Assembly (NCBI RefSeq): GCF_029227915.1
Contig: NC_079880.1
Coordinates: 17,442,001-17,506,000, forward strand
Direction of reading: 5' to 3'
From: Hydractinia symbiolongicarpus
Lineage: Eukaryota; Cnidaria; Hydrozoa; Anthoathecata; Hydractiniidae
Length of the DNA: 64,000 nucleotides
Both the position numbers and the translations under genes were made by a program. Shown one piece after another: positions 36,454 to 48,277 of this stretch. The notes under the pieces are model-generated. The model was not told the DNA's origin, did not search any database, and was given only the letters and a program-made list of their open reading frames with translations. Within the stretch, counting starts at the first letter, position 1; each line of letters opens with the position of its first letter.

Positions 36454-36840
36454 GACTTAAGACGTCGTAGTCCATGGAGAATGGAAGGACTAGACCAATG
36501 GTAACCTGCGCAAGAACGTGGGAGCACGTAATTTACGCGTAAGGCCTTTATTAGCCGGCAAAAGCCCATATCACAACCTTTAGAGGCCTGTGCATGTAGT
36601 TGACGGCGTTCTAAAGCAATGGTGCCAAAGAAAACGACTTAAGACGTCGTAGTCCATGGAGAATGGAAGGACTAGACCAATGGTAACCTGCGCAAGAACG
36701 TGGGAGCACGTAATTTACGCGTAAGGCCTTTATTAGCCGGCAAAAGCCCATATCACAACCTTTAGAGGCCTGTGCATGTAGTTGACGGCGTTCTAAAGCA
36801 ATGGTGCCAAAGAAAACGACTTAAGACGTCGTAGTCCATG
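36454..36840 (+). repeat. Exact one-monomer duplication (182 bp)
   Basis: 36454-36658 equals 36636-36840 over 205 bp with no difference seen, period 182 bp. Both copies carry the rarer AAAGCAATGGTGCCAAAG core. They part at GTAGTCCATG, followed by GAGAATGG or TAGGATGG. This is the smallest HOR step visible, a recent duplication of a single monomer. Confidence 0.85.
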
Positions 36841-38139
36841 TAGGATGGATGGACTAGAAAAATGGTAACCTGTGCAAGCGCGTGGAAACACGTGATTTAC
36901 ATGAAAGACCTTTAATAGGCCGCAAAAGGCCATATTACGGCCTTTAGAGGCCTGTGCATGTAGTTGACGATGTTCTAAAGCTATGGCGCTGGGGAAAACG
37001 ACTTAGGACGGCGCAGTCCATGGAGAATGGAAGGACTATACCAATGGTAACCTGCGCGAGAACGTGGGAGCACGTAATTTACGCGTAAGGCCTTTATTAG
37101 CCGGCAAAAGCCCATATCACAACCTTTAGAGGCCTGTGCATGCAGTTGACGGCGTTCTCAAGCCATGGTGCTAGGGAAAACGACTTAGGACGTCGCAGTC
37201 CATGAAGAGTGGAAGGACTAGACCAATGGTAACCTGCACACCCTCGTGGAACCACGTGATTCTCGTGTATCGCCTTTACTAGGCCGCAAAAGCCCATATC
37301 ACAACCTTTAGAGGACTGTGAAAGTAGTTGACGGCGTTTTAAAGCCATGGTGCTAGGGAAAACGACTTAGGACGTCGCAGTCCATGAAGAGTGGAAGGAC
37401 TAGACCAATGGTAACCTGCACAAGCATGTGGAACCGAGGGGAATTACGTGTACGGCCTTTAATAGGCGGCAAAATGCCATATTACGGCCTTTAGAGGCCT
37501 GTGCATGTAGTTGACGGCGTTCTAAAGCCATGGTGCGAGGGAAATCGTCCTAGAACGTAGTAGTCCATTAAGAGTAGAAGGAGTTGACCAATGGTAACCT
37601 GCACACACTCGTGGAACCACGTGATTTTCGTGTATTGCCCTTATTAGGCCTCTATAAGGCATATTACGGCCTTTAGAGGCCTGTGCATGTAGTTGACGGC
37701 GTTCTAAAGCCATGGTGCTAGGGAAAACGACTTATGACCTTGTAGTATATTGAGAGTGGAAGGACTAGACCAATGGTAACTTGCACAAGCACGTGGAACG
37801 AGGGGAATTACGTGAAAGGCCTTTAATAGGCGGCAAAAGGCCATATTACGGCCTTTAGAGGCCTGTGCATATAGTTGACGGCGTTCTAAAGCCATGGCGC
37901 TGGGGAAAAAGACTTAAGACGTCGTAGTCTATGGAGAATGGAAGGACTAGACCAATGGTAACTTGCACAAGCACGTGGAACGAAGGGAATTACGTGCAAG
38001 GCCTTTACTAGGCGGCAAAAGGCTATATTACGGCATTTAGAGGCCTTTTAATGTAGTTGACGGCGTTCTAAAGCCATGGTGCCAAGGAAAACGACTTAGG
38101 ACGCAGTAGTCCATGTAGGATGGATGGACTAGAAAAAAG

Positions 38140-38156
38140 GTAACCTGAAAGGTTAC
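38140..38156. repeat. GAA hairpin replacing the dyad zone, copy 3
   Basis: Same hairpin at the left end of the first 1,620-bp unit. Confidence 0.88.
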
Positions 38157-39320
38157 ATGAAAGACCTTTAATAGGCCGCAAAAGGCCATATTACGGCCTT
38201 TAGAGGCCTGTGCATGTAGTTGACGATGTTCTAAAGCTATGGCGCTGGGGAAAACGACTTAGGACGTCGCAGTCCATGGAGAATGGAAGGACTATACCAA
38301 TGGTAACCTGCGCGAGAACGTGGGAGCACGTAATTTACGCGTAAGGCCTTTATTAGCCGGCAAAAGCCCATATCACAACCTTTAGAGGCCTGTGCATGCA
38401 GTTGACGGCGTTCTCAAGCCATGGTGCTAGGGAAAACGACTTAGGACGTCGCAGTCCATGAAGAGTGGAAGGACTAGACCAATGGTAACCTGCACACCCT
38501 CGTGGAACCACGTGATTCTCGTGTATCGCCTTTACTAGGCCGCAAAAGCCCATATCACAACCTTTAGAGGACTGTGAAAGTAGTTGACGGCGTTTTAAAG
38601 CCATGGTGCTAGGGAAAACGACTTAGGACGTCGCAGTCCATGAAGAGTGGAAGGACTAGACCAATGGTAACGTGCACAAGCATGTGGAACCGAGGGGAAT
38701 TACGTGTACGGCCTTTAATAGGCAGCAAAAGGCCATATTACGGCCTTTAGAGGCCTGTGCATGTAGTTGACGGCGTTCTAAAGCCATGGTGCGAGGGAAA
38801 TCGTCCTAGAACGTAGTAGTCCATTAAGAGTAGAAGGAGTTGACCAATGGTAACCTGCACACACTCGTGGAACCACGTGATTTTCGTGTATTGCCCTTAT
38901 TAGGCCTCTATAAGGCATATTACGGCCTTTAGAGGCCTGTGCATGTAGTTGACGGCGTTCTAAAGCCATGGTGCTAGGGAAAACGACTTATGACCTTGTA
39001 GTATATTGAGAGTGGAAGGACTAAACCAATGGTAACTTGCACAAGCACGTGGAACGAGGGGAATTACGTGAAAGGCCTTTAATAGGCGGCAAAAGGCTAT
39101 ATTACGGCCTATAGAAACCTGTACATGTAGTTGACGTCGTTCTAAAGCCATGGCGCTGGGGAAAAAGACTTAAGACGTCGTAGTCTATGGAGAATGGAAG
39201 GACGAGACCAATGGTAACCTGCGCAAGAACGTGGGAGCACGTAATTTACGCGTAAGGCCTTTATTAGCCGGCAAAAGCCCATATCACAACCTTTAGAGGC
39301 CTGTGCATGTAGTTGACGGC

Positions 39321-39502
39321 GTTCTAAAGCCATGGTGCTAGGGAAAACGACTTAGGACGTCGCAGTCCATGAAGAGTGGAAGGACTAGACCAATGGTAAC
39401 CTGCCCACCCTCGTGGAACCACGTGATTCTCGTGTATCGCCTTTATTAGGCCTCTATAAGGCATATTACGGCCTTTAGAGGCCTGTGCATATAGTTGACG
39501 GC
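39321..39502 (+). repeat. Exemplar monomer (subtype B), 182 bp
   Basis: This monomer shows the anatomy of the family. It opens with the conserved core GTTCTAAAGCCATGG (39321-39335), which includes a CCATGG palindrome. A moderately variable stretch follows (GTGCTAGGGAAAACGAC, then a GACGTC-containing segment and TCCAT). Next comes the conserved GGACTAGACCAATGGTAACC, then the variable dyad zone CGTGGAACCACG (39412-39423). A GGCC-rich segment comes next (about 39440-39483), and the monomer closes with GTTGAC just before the next core at 39503. By my count the monomer is 50% G+C. Other monomers keep this order and vary in length by 1-2 bp around 182, apart from the deletion variants listed separately. 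Confidence 0.9.
39412..39427. promoter_or_regulatory. CGTG/CACG dyad with CACGTGAT (CDEI/G-box-like), representative
   Basis: CGTGG-AA-CCACG (39412-39423) is a perfect 5-bp inverted repeat with a 2-nt spacer. It overlaps CACGTGAT (39420-39427), which contains the E-box/G-box CACGTG. On the minus strand this reads ATCACGTG, matching the yeast centromere CDEI consensus RTCACRTG bound by Cbf1. Equivalent sites are present in most subtype B, D and F monomers of the array. CACGTG is a short motif bound by many bHLH and bZIP proteins, so a protein-binding role is only a suggestion. The dyad itself is plainly visible. Confidence 0.4.
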
Positions 39503-39759
39503 GTTCTAAAGCCATGGTGCTAGGGAAAACGACTTATGACCTTGTAGTATATTGAGAGTGGAAGGACTAGACCAATAGTAACTGGCACAAGCACGTGGAA
39601 CGAGGGGAATTACGTGCAAGGCCTTTACTAGGCAGCAAAAGGCTATATTACGGCATTTAGAGGCCTTTTAATGTAGTTGACGGCGTTCTAAAGCCATGGT
39701 GCTAAGGAAGACGACTTAGGACGCAGTAGTCCATGTAGGATGGATGGACTAGAAAAAAG

Positions 39760-39776
39760 GTAACCTGAAAGGTTAC
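39760..39776. repeat. GAA hairpin replacing the dyad zone, copy 4
   Basis: Same hairpin, 1,620 bp after copy 3. The next unit border (41380) has the full D-type sequence instead. Confidence 0.88.
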
Positions 39777-40761
39777 ATGAAAGACCTTTAATAGGCCGCA
39801 AAAGGCCATATTACGGCCTTTAGAGGCCTGTGCATGTAGTTGACGATGTTCTAAAGCTATGGCGCTGGGGAAAACGACTTAGGACGTCGCAGTCCATGGA
39901 GAATGGAAGGACTATACCAATGGTAACCTGCGCGAGAACGTGGGAGCACGTAATTTACGCGTAAGGCCTTTATTAGCCGGCAAAAGCCCATATCACAACC
40001 TTTAGAGGCCTGTGCATGCAGTTGACGGCGTTCTCAAGCCATGGTGCTAGGGAAAACGACTTAGGACGTCGCAGTCCATGAAGAGTGGAAGGACTAGACC
40101 AATGGTAACCTGCACACCCTCGTGGAACCACGTGATTCTCGTGTATCGCCTTTACTAGGCCGCAAAAGCCCATATCACAACCTTTAGAGGACTGTGAAAG
40201 TAGTTGACGGCGTTTTAAAGCCATGGTGCTAGGGAAAACGACTTAGGACGTCGCAGTCCATGAAGAGTGGAAGGACTAGACCAATGGTAACGTGCACAAG
40301 CATGTGGAACCGAGGGGAATTACGTGTACGGCCTTTAATAGGCAGCAAAAGGCCATATTACGGCCTTTAGAGGCCTGTGCATGTAGTTGACGGCGTTCTA
40401 AAGCCATGGTGCGAGGGAAATCGTCCTAGAACGTAGTAGTCCATTAAGAGTAGAAGGAGTTGACCAATGGTAACCTGCACACACTCGTGGAACCACGTGA
40501 TTTTCGTGTATTGCCCTTATTAGGCCTCTATAAGGCATATTACGGCCTTTAGAGGCCTGTGCATGTAGTTGACGGCGTTCTAAAGCCATGGTGCTAGGGA
40601 AAACGACTTATGACCTTGTAGTATATTGAGAGTGGAAGGACTAAACCAATGGTAACTTGCACAAGCACGTGGAACGAGGGGAATTACGTGAAAGGCCTTT
40701 AATAGGCGGCAAAAGGCTATATTACGGCCTATAGAAACCTGTACATGTAGTTGACGTCGTT

Positions 40762-43112
40762 CTAAAGCCATGGCGCTGGGGAAAAAGACTTAAGACGTCG
40801 TAGTCTATGGAGAATGGAAGGACGAGACCAATGGTAACCTGCGCAAGAACGTGGGAGCACGTAATTTACGCGTAAGGCCTTTATTAGCCGGCAAAAGCCC
40901 ATATCACAACCTTTAGAGGCCTGTGCATGTAGTTGACGGCGTTCTAAAGCCATGGTGCTAGGGAAAACGACTTAGGACGTCGCAGTCCATGAAGAGTGGA
41001 AGGACTAGACCAATGGTAACCTGCCCACCCTCGTGGAACCACGTGATTCTCGTGTATCGCCTTTATTAGGCCTCTATAAGGCATATTACGGCCTTTAGAG
41101 GCCTGTGCATATAGTTGACGGCGTTCTAAAGCCATGGTGCTAGGGAAAACGACTTATGACCTTGTAGTATATTGAGAGTGGAAGGACTAGACCAATAGTA
41201 ACTGGCACAAGCACGTGGAACGAGGGGAATTACGTGCAAGGCCTTTACTAGGCAGCAAAAGGCTATATTACGGCATTTAGAGGCCTTTTAATGTAGTTGA
41301 CGGCGTTCTAAAGCCATGGTGCTAAGGAAGACGACTTAGGACGCAGTAGTCCATGTAGGATGGATGGACTAGAAAAAAGGTAACCTGTGCAAGCGCGTGG
41401 AAACACGTGATTTACGTGAAAGGCCTTTAATAGGCGGCAAAATGCCATATTACGGCCTTTAGAGGCCTGTACATGTAGTTGACGTCGTTCTAAATCCATG
41501 GCGCTGGGGAAAAAGACTTAAGACGTCGTAGTCCATGGAGAATGGAAGGACTAGACCAATGGTAACCTGCGCAAGAACGTAGGAGCACGTAATTTACGCG
41601 TAAGGCCTTTATTAGCCGGCAAAAGCCCATATCACAACCTTTAGAGGCCTGTGCATGTAGTTGACGGCGTTCTAAAGCCATGGTGCTAGGGAAAACGACT
41701 TAGGACGTCGCAGTCCATGAAGAGTGGAAGGACTAGACCAATGGTAACCTGCCCACCCTCGTGGAACCACGTGATTCTCGTGTATCGCCTTTATTAGGCC
41801 TCTATAAGGCATATTACGGCCTTTAGAGGCCTGTGCATATAGTTGACGGCGTTCTAAAGCCATGGTGCTAGGGAAAACGACTTATGACCTTGTAGTATAT
41901 TGAGAGTGGAAGGACTAGACCAATAGTAACTTGCACAAGCACGTGGAACGAGGGGAATTACCTGCAAGGCCTTTACTAGGCGGCAAAAGGCTATATTACG
42001 GCATTTAGAGGCCTTTTAATGTAGTTGACGGCGTTCTAAAGCCATGGTGCTAAGGAAAACGACTTAGGACGCAGTAGTCCAAGTAGGATGGATGGACTAG
42101 AAAACAGGTAACCTGTGCAAGCGCGTGGAAACACATGATTTACGTGAAAGGCCTTTAATAGGCGGCAAAATGCCATATTACGGCCTTCAGAGGTCTGTAC
42201 ATGTAGTTGACGTCGTTCTAAATCCATGGCGCTGGGGAAAAAGACTTAAGACGTCGTAGTCCATGGAGAATGGAAGGACTAGACCAATGGTAACCTGCGC
42301 AAGAACGTGGGAGCACGTAATTTACGCGTAAGGCCTTTATTAGCCGGCAAAAGCCCAGTTCACAACCTTTAGAGGCCTGTGCATGTAGTTGACGGCGTTG
42401 TAAAGCCATGGTGCGAGGGAAATCGTCCTAGAACGTAGTAGTCCATTAAAAGAAGAAGGAGTTGACCAATGGTAACCTGCACACACTCGTGGAACCACGT
42501 GATTCTCGTGTATCGCCTTTATTAGGCCTCTATAAGGCATAGTACGGCCTTTAGAGGCCTGTGCATATAGTTGACGGCGTTCTAAAGCCATGGTGCTAGG
42601 GAAAACGACTTATGACCTTGTAGTATATTGAGAGTGGAAGGACTAGACCAATAGTAACTTGCACAAGCACGTGGAACGAGGGGAATTACGTGCAAGGCCT
42701 TTACTAGGCGGCAAAAGGCTATATTACGGCATTTAGAGGCCTTTTAATGTAGTTGACGGTGTTCTAAAGCCATGGTGCTAAGGAAAGTGACTTAGGACGC
42801 AGTAGTCCATGTAGGATGGATGGACTAGAAAAAAGGTAACCTGTGCAAGCGCGTGGAAACACGTGATTTACGTGAAAGGCCTTTAATAGGCAACAAAATG
42901 CCATATTACGGCCTTTAGAGGCCTGTACATGTAGTTGACGTCGTTCTAAATCCATGGCGCTGGGGAAAAAGACTTAAGACGTCGTAGTCCATGGAGAATG
43001 GAAGCACTAGACCAATGGTAACCTGCGCAAGAACGTGGGAGCACGTAATTTACGCGTAAAGCCTTTATTAGCCGGCAAAAGCCCATATCACAACCTTTAG
43101 AGGCCTGTGCAT
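40762..43112 (+). repeat. 4-monomer (728-bp) HOR block 4
   Basis: D-type monomers lie at 41308, 42036 and 42764. The block matches 24041-26391 at a constant offset of 16,721 bp, including the GGAAAGTGAC variant. A same-order segment was therefore copied over that distance or both come from a larger unit. Confidence 0.82.
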
Positions 43113-44110
43113 GCAGTTGACGGCGTTCTCAAGCCATGGTGCTAGGGAAAACGACTTAGGACGTCGCAGTCCATGAAGAGTGGAAGGACTAGACCAATGG
43201 TAACCTGCACACCCTCGTGGAACCACGTGATTCTCGTGTATCGCCTTTACTAGGCCGCAAAAGCCCATATCACAACCTTTAGAGGACTGTGAAAGTAGTT
43301 GACGGCGTTTTAAAGCCATGGTGCTAGGGAAAACGACTTGGGACGTCGCAGTCCATGAAGAGTGGAAGGACTAGACCAATGGTAACCTGCACAAGCATGT
43401 GGAACCGAGGGGAATTACGTGTACGGCCTTTAATAGGCGGCAAAATGCCATATTACGGCCTTTAGAGGCCTGTGCATGTAGTTGACGGCGTTCTAAAGCC
43501 ATGGTGCGAGGGAAATCGTCCTAGAACGTAGTAGTCCATTAAGAGTAGAAGGAGTTGACCAATGGTAACCTGCACACACTCGTGGAACCACGTGATTTTC
43601 GTGTATTGCTCTTATTAGGCCTCTATAAGGCATATTACGGCCTTTAGAGGCCTGTGCATGTAGTTGACGGCGTTCTAAAGCCATGGTGCTAGGGAAAACG
43701 ACTTATGACCTTGTAGTATATTGAGAGTGGAAGGACTAGACCAATGGTAACTTGCACAAGCACGTGGAACGAGGGGAATTACGTGAAAGGCCTTTAATAG
43801 GCGGCAAAAGGCCATATTACGGCCTTTAGAGGCCTGTGCATATAGTTGACGGCGTTCTAAAGCCATGGCGCTGGGGAAAAAGACTTAAGACGTCGTAGTC
43901 TATGGAGAATGGAAGGACTAGACCAATGGTAACTTGCACAAGCACGTGGAACGAGGGGAATTACGTGCAAGGCCTTTACTAGGCGGCAAAAGGCTATATT
44001 ACGGCATTTAGAGGCCTTTTAATGTAGTTGACGGCGTTCTAAAGCCATGGTGCCAAGGAAAACGACTTAGGACGCAGTAGTCCATGTAGGATGGATGGAC
44101 TAGAAAAAAG

Positions 44111-44127
44111 GTAACCTGAAAGGTTAC
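44111..44127. repeat. GAA hairpin replacing the dyad zone, copy 5
   Basis: Same hairpin in the first copy of the 527-bp duplication. Confidence 0.88.
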
Positions 44128-44588
44128 ATGAAAGACCTTTAATAGGCCGCAAAAGGCCATATTACGGCCTTTAGAGGCCTGTGCATGTAGTTGACGATGT
44201 TCTAAAGCTATGGCGCTGGGGAAAACGACTTAGGACGTCGCAGTCCATGGAGAATGGAAGGACTATACCAATGGTAACCTGCGCGAGAACGTGGGAGCAC
44301 GTAATTTACTCGTAAGGCCTTTATTAGCCGGCAAAAGCCCATATCACAACCTTTAGAGGCCTGTGCATGCAGTTGACGGCGTTCTCAAGCCATGGTGCTA
44401 GGGAAAACGACTTAGGACGTCGCAGTCTATGGAGAATGGAAGGACTAGACCAATGGTAACTTGCACAAGCACGTGGAACGAGGGGAATTACGTGCAAGGC
44501 CTTTACTAGGCGGCAAAAGGCTATATTACGGCATTTAGAGGCCTTTTAATGTAGTTGACGGCGTTCTAAAGCCATGGTGCCAAGGAAA

Positions 44589-47500
44589 ACGACTTAGGAC
44601 GCAGTAGTCCATGTAGGATGGATGGACTAGAAAAAAGGTAACCTGAAAGGTTACATGAAAGACCTTTAATAGGCCGCAAAAGGCCATATTACGGCCTTTA
44701 GAGGCCTGTGCATGTAGTTGACGATGTTCTAAAGCTATGGCGCTGGGGAAAACGACTTAGGACGTCGCAGTCCATGGAGAATGGAAGGACTATACCAATG
44801 GTAACCTGCGCGAGAACGTGGGAGCACGTAATTTACTCGTAAGGCCTTTATTAGCCGGCAAAAGCCCATATCACAACCTTTAGAGGCCTGTGCATGCAGT
44901 TGACGGCGTTCTCAAGCCATGGTGCTAGGGAAAACGACTTAGGACGTCGCAGTCCATGAAGAGTGGAAGGACTAGACCAATGGTAACCTGCACACCCTCG
45001 TGGAACCACGTGATTCTCGTGTATCGCCTTTACTAGGCCGCAAAAGCCCATATCACAACCTTTAGAGGACTGTGAAAGTAGTTGACGGCGTTTTAAAGCC
45101 ATGGTGCTAGGGAAAACGACTTAGGACGTCGCAGTCCATGAAGAGTGGAAGGACTAGACCAATGGTAACCTGCACAAGCATGTGGAACCGAGGGGAATTA
45201 CGTGTACGGCCTTTAATAGGCGGCAAAAGGCCATATTACGGCCTTTAGAGGCCTGTGCATGTAGTTGACGGCGTTCTAAAGCCATGGTGCGAGGGAAATC
45301 GTCCTAGAACGTAGTAGTCCATTAAGAGTAGAAGGAGTTGACCAATGGTAACCTGCACACACTCGTGGAACCACGTGATTTTCGTGTATTGCCCTTATTA
45401 GGCCTCTATAAGGCATATTACGGCCTTTAGAGGCCTGTGCATGTAGTTGACGGCGTTCTAAAGCCATGGTGCTAGGGAAAACGACTTATGACCTTGTAGT
45501 ATATTGAGAGTGGAAGGACTAGACCAATGGTAACTTGCACAAGCACGTGGAACGAGGGGAATTACGTGAAAGGCCTTTAATAGGCGGCAAAAGGCTATAT
45601 TACGGCCTATAGAGGCCTGTACATGTAGTTGACGTCGTTCTAAAGCCATGGCGCTGGGGAAAAAGACTTAAGACGTCGTAGTCTATGGAGAATGGAAGGA
45701 CGAGACCAATGGTAACCTGCGCAAGAACGTGGGAGCACGTAATTTACGCGTAAGGCCTTTATTAGCCGGCAAAAGCCCATATCACAACCTTTAGAGGCCT
45801 GTGCATGTAGTTGACGGCGTTCTAAAGCCATGGTGCTAGGGAAAACGACTTAGGACGTCGCAGTCCATGAAGAGTGGAAGGACTAGACCAATGGTAACCT
45901 GCCCACCCTCGTGGAACCACGTGATTCTCGTGTATCGCCTTTATTAGGCCTCTATAAGGCATATTACGGCCTTTAGAGGCCTGTGCATATAGTTGACGGC
46001 GTTCTAAAGCCATGGTGCTAGGGAAAACGACTTATGACCTTGTAGTATATTGAGAGTGGAAGGACTAGACCAATAGTAACTGGCACAAGCACGTGGAACG
46101 AGGGGAATTACGTGCAAGGCCTTTACTAGGCAGCAAAAGGCTATATTACGGCATTTAGAGGCCTTTTAATGTAGTTGACGGCGTTCTAAAGCCGTGGTGC
46201 TAAGGAAGACGACTTAGGACGCAGTAGTCCATGTAGGATGGATGGACTAGAAAAAAGGTAACCTGTGCAAGCGCGTGGAAACACGTGATTTACGTGAAAG
46301 GCCTTTAATAGGCGGCAAAATGCCATATTACGGCCTTTAGAGGCCTGTACATGTAGTTGACGTCGTTCTAAATCCATGGCGCTGGGGAAAAAGACTTAAG
46401 ACGTCGTAGTCCATGGAGAATGGAAGGACTAGACCAATGGTAACCTGCGCAAGAACGTAGGAGCACGTAATTTACGCGTAAGGCCTTTATTAGCCGGCAA
46501 AAGCCCATATCACAACCTTTAGAGGCCTGTGCATGTAGTTGACGGCGTTCTAAAGCCATGGTGCTAGGGAAAACGACTTAGGACGTCGCAGTCCATGAAG
46601 AGTGGAAGGACTAGACCAATGGTAACCTGCCCACCCTCGTGGAACCACGTGATTCTCGTGTATCGCCTTTATTAGGCCTCTATAAGGCATATTACGGCCT
46701 TTAGAGGCCTGTGCATATAGTTGACGGCGTTCTAAAGCCATGGTGCTTGGGAAAACGACTTATGACCTTGTAGTATATTGAGAGTGGAAGGACTAGACCA
46801 ATAGTAACTTGCACAAGCACGTGGAACGAGGGGAATTACGTGCAAGGCCTTTACTAGGCGGCAAAAGGCTATATTACGGCATTTAGAGGCCTTTTAATGT
46901 AGTTGACGGCGTTCTAAAGCCATGGTGCTAAGGAAAACGACTTAGGACGCAGTAGTCCATGTAGGATGGATGGACTAGAAAAAAGGTAACCTGTGCAAGC
47001 GCGTGGAAACACATGATTTACGTGAAAGGCCTTTAATAGGCGGCAAAATGCCATATTACGGCCTTTAGAGGCCTGTACATGTAGTTGACGTCGTTCTAAA
47101 TCCATGGCGCTGGGGAAAAAGACTTAAGACGTCGTAGTCCATGGAGAATGGAAGGACTAGACCAATGGTAACCTGCGCAAGAACGTGGGAGCACGTAATT
47201 TACGCGTAAGGCCTTTATTAGCCGGCAAAAGCCCAGTTCACAACCTTTAGAGGCCTGTGCATGTAGTTGACGGCGTTGTAAAGCCATGGTGCGAGGGAAA
47301 TCGTCCTAGAACGTAGTAGTCCATTAAAAGAAGAAGGAGTTGACCAATGGTAACCTGCACACACTCGTGGAACCACGTGATTCTCGTGTATCGCCTTTAT
47401 TAGGCCTCTATAAGGCATATTACGGCCTTTAGAGGCCTGTGCATATAGTTGACGGCGTTCTAAAGCCATGGTGCTAGGGAAAACGACTTATGACCTTGTA

Positions 47501-47990
47501 GTATATTGAGAGTGGAAGGACTAGACCAATAGTAACTTGCACAAGCACGTGGAACGAGGGGAATTACGTGCAAGGCCTTTACTAGGCGGCAAAAGGCTAT
47601 ATTACGGCATTTAGAGGCCTTTTAATGTAGTTGACGGTGTTCTAAAGCCATGGTGCTAAGGAAAGTGACTTAGGACGCAGTAGTCCATGTAGGATGGATG
47701 GACTAGAAAAAAGGTAACCTGTGCAAGCGCGTGGAAACACGTGATTTACGTGAAAGGCCTTTAATAGGCAACAAAATGCCATATTACGGCCTTTAGAGGC
47801 CTGTACATGTAGTTGACGTCGTTCTAAATCCATGGCGCTGGGGAAAAAGACTTAAGACGTCGTAGTCCATGGAGAATGGAAGCACTAGACCAATGGTAAC
47901 CTGCGCAAGAACGTGGGAGCACGTAATTTACGCGTAAAGCCTTTATTAGCCGGCAAAAGCCCATATCACAACCTTTAGAGGCCTGTGCAT
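44589..47990 (+). repeat. 4,878-bp-offset duplication, copy B
   Basis: Partner of 39711-43112. The 1.5-kb interval between the copies (43113-44588) is made of other monomers and itself holds the first half of the 527-bp duplication. Confidence 0.82.
44638..44654. repeat. GAA hairpin replacing the dyad zone, copy 6
   Basis: Same hairpin, 527 bp after copy 5 and 4,878 bp after copy 4, so it belongs to both duplications. Confidence 0.88.
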
Positions 47991-48015
47991 GTAGTTGGCG
48001 GCGTTGTAAAGCCAT
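45640..48015 (+). repeat. 4-monomer (728-bp) HOR block 5
   Basis: D-type monomers lie at 46186, 46914 and 47642, 4,878 bp after those of block 4. Near 46194 the core reads GCCGTGG instead of GCCATGG, which abolishes the antisense ATG in this one monomer. Confidence 0.82.
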
Positions 48016-48277
48016 GGTGCGAGGGAAATCGTCCTAGAACGTAGTAGTCCATTAAGAGAAGAAGGAGTTGACCAATGGTAACCTGCACACACTCGTGGAA
48101 CCACGTGATTTTCGTGTATCGCCTTTTTTTAGGCCTCTATAAGGCATATTACGGCCTTTAGAGGCCTGTCCATGTAGTTGACGGAGTTTTAAAGCCAAGG
48201 TGCTAGGGAAAACGACTTATGATATTGTAGTCCATTGAGAGTGGAAGCACTAGACCAATGGTAACCTGCACAAGCAC

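Larger units (their letters stand above)
38091..41387 (+). repeat. Two tandem copies of a 1,620-bp HOR (~9 monomers), apparently identical
   Basis: 38091-39767 and 39711-41387 agree at every base I compared (1,677 bp), including private variants GGTAACGTGCAC (38670, 40290), GACTAAACCAATGG (39020, 40640) and CTATAGAAACC (39109, 40729). They diverge leftward at GTGCCAAGGAAAAC versus GTGCTAAGGAAGAC. Rightward they part where one has the GAA hairpin and the other the full D-type dyad zone. The unit is nine monomers minus 18 bp, since it includes the short hairpin monomer. Either a very recent duplication or an assembly effect could give full identity. Confidence 0.9.
39711..43112 (+). repeat. 4,878-bp-offset duplication, copy A
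   Basis: Monomers here recur 4,878 bp downstream (44589-47990), in the same order and including the GAA hairpin monomer and the 4-monomer HOR block. Differences include TAGAAACCTG versus TAGAGGCCTG (40733, 45611) and GGCAGCAAAAGG versus GGCGGCAAAAGG (40342, 45220). The copy ends where it continues GTGCATGCAGTTGAC and its partner GTGCATGTAGTTGGC. Confidence 0.82.
43897..44954 (+). repeat. 527-bp tandem duplication (~3 monomers)
   Basis: 43897-44427 equals 44424-44954, period 527 bp. Both copies carry the rare ATTTACTCGTAAGG (44308, 44835; elsewhere ATTTACGCGTAAGG) and the GAA hairpin, so the duplication followed that point change. The junction at 44424-44427 is in GCAGTC, followed by TATGG in one copy and CATGA in the other. 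Confidence 0.88.

Noticed and set aside
39420-39427. A true point-centromere CDEI-CDEII-CDEIII element
   Set aside because: CACGTGAT matches CDEI, but no 78-86 bp AT-rich CDEII or CDEIII-like sequence follows; the motif is part of a repeated monomer.
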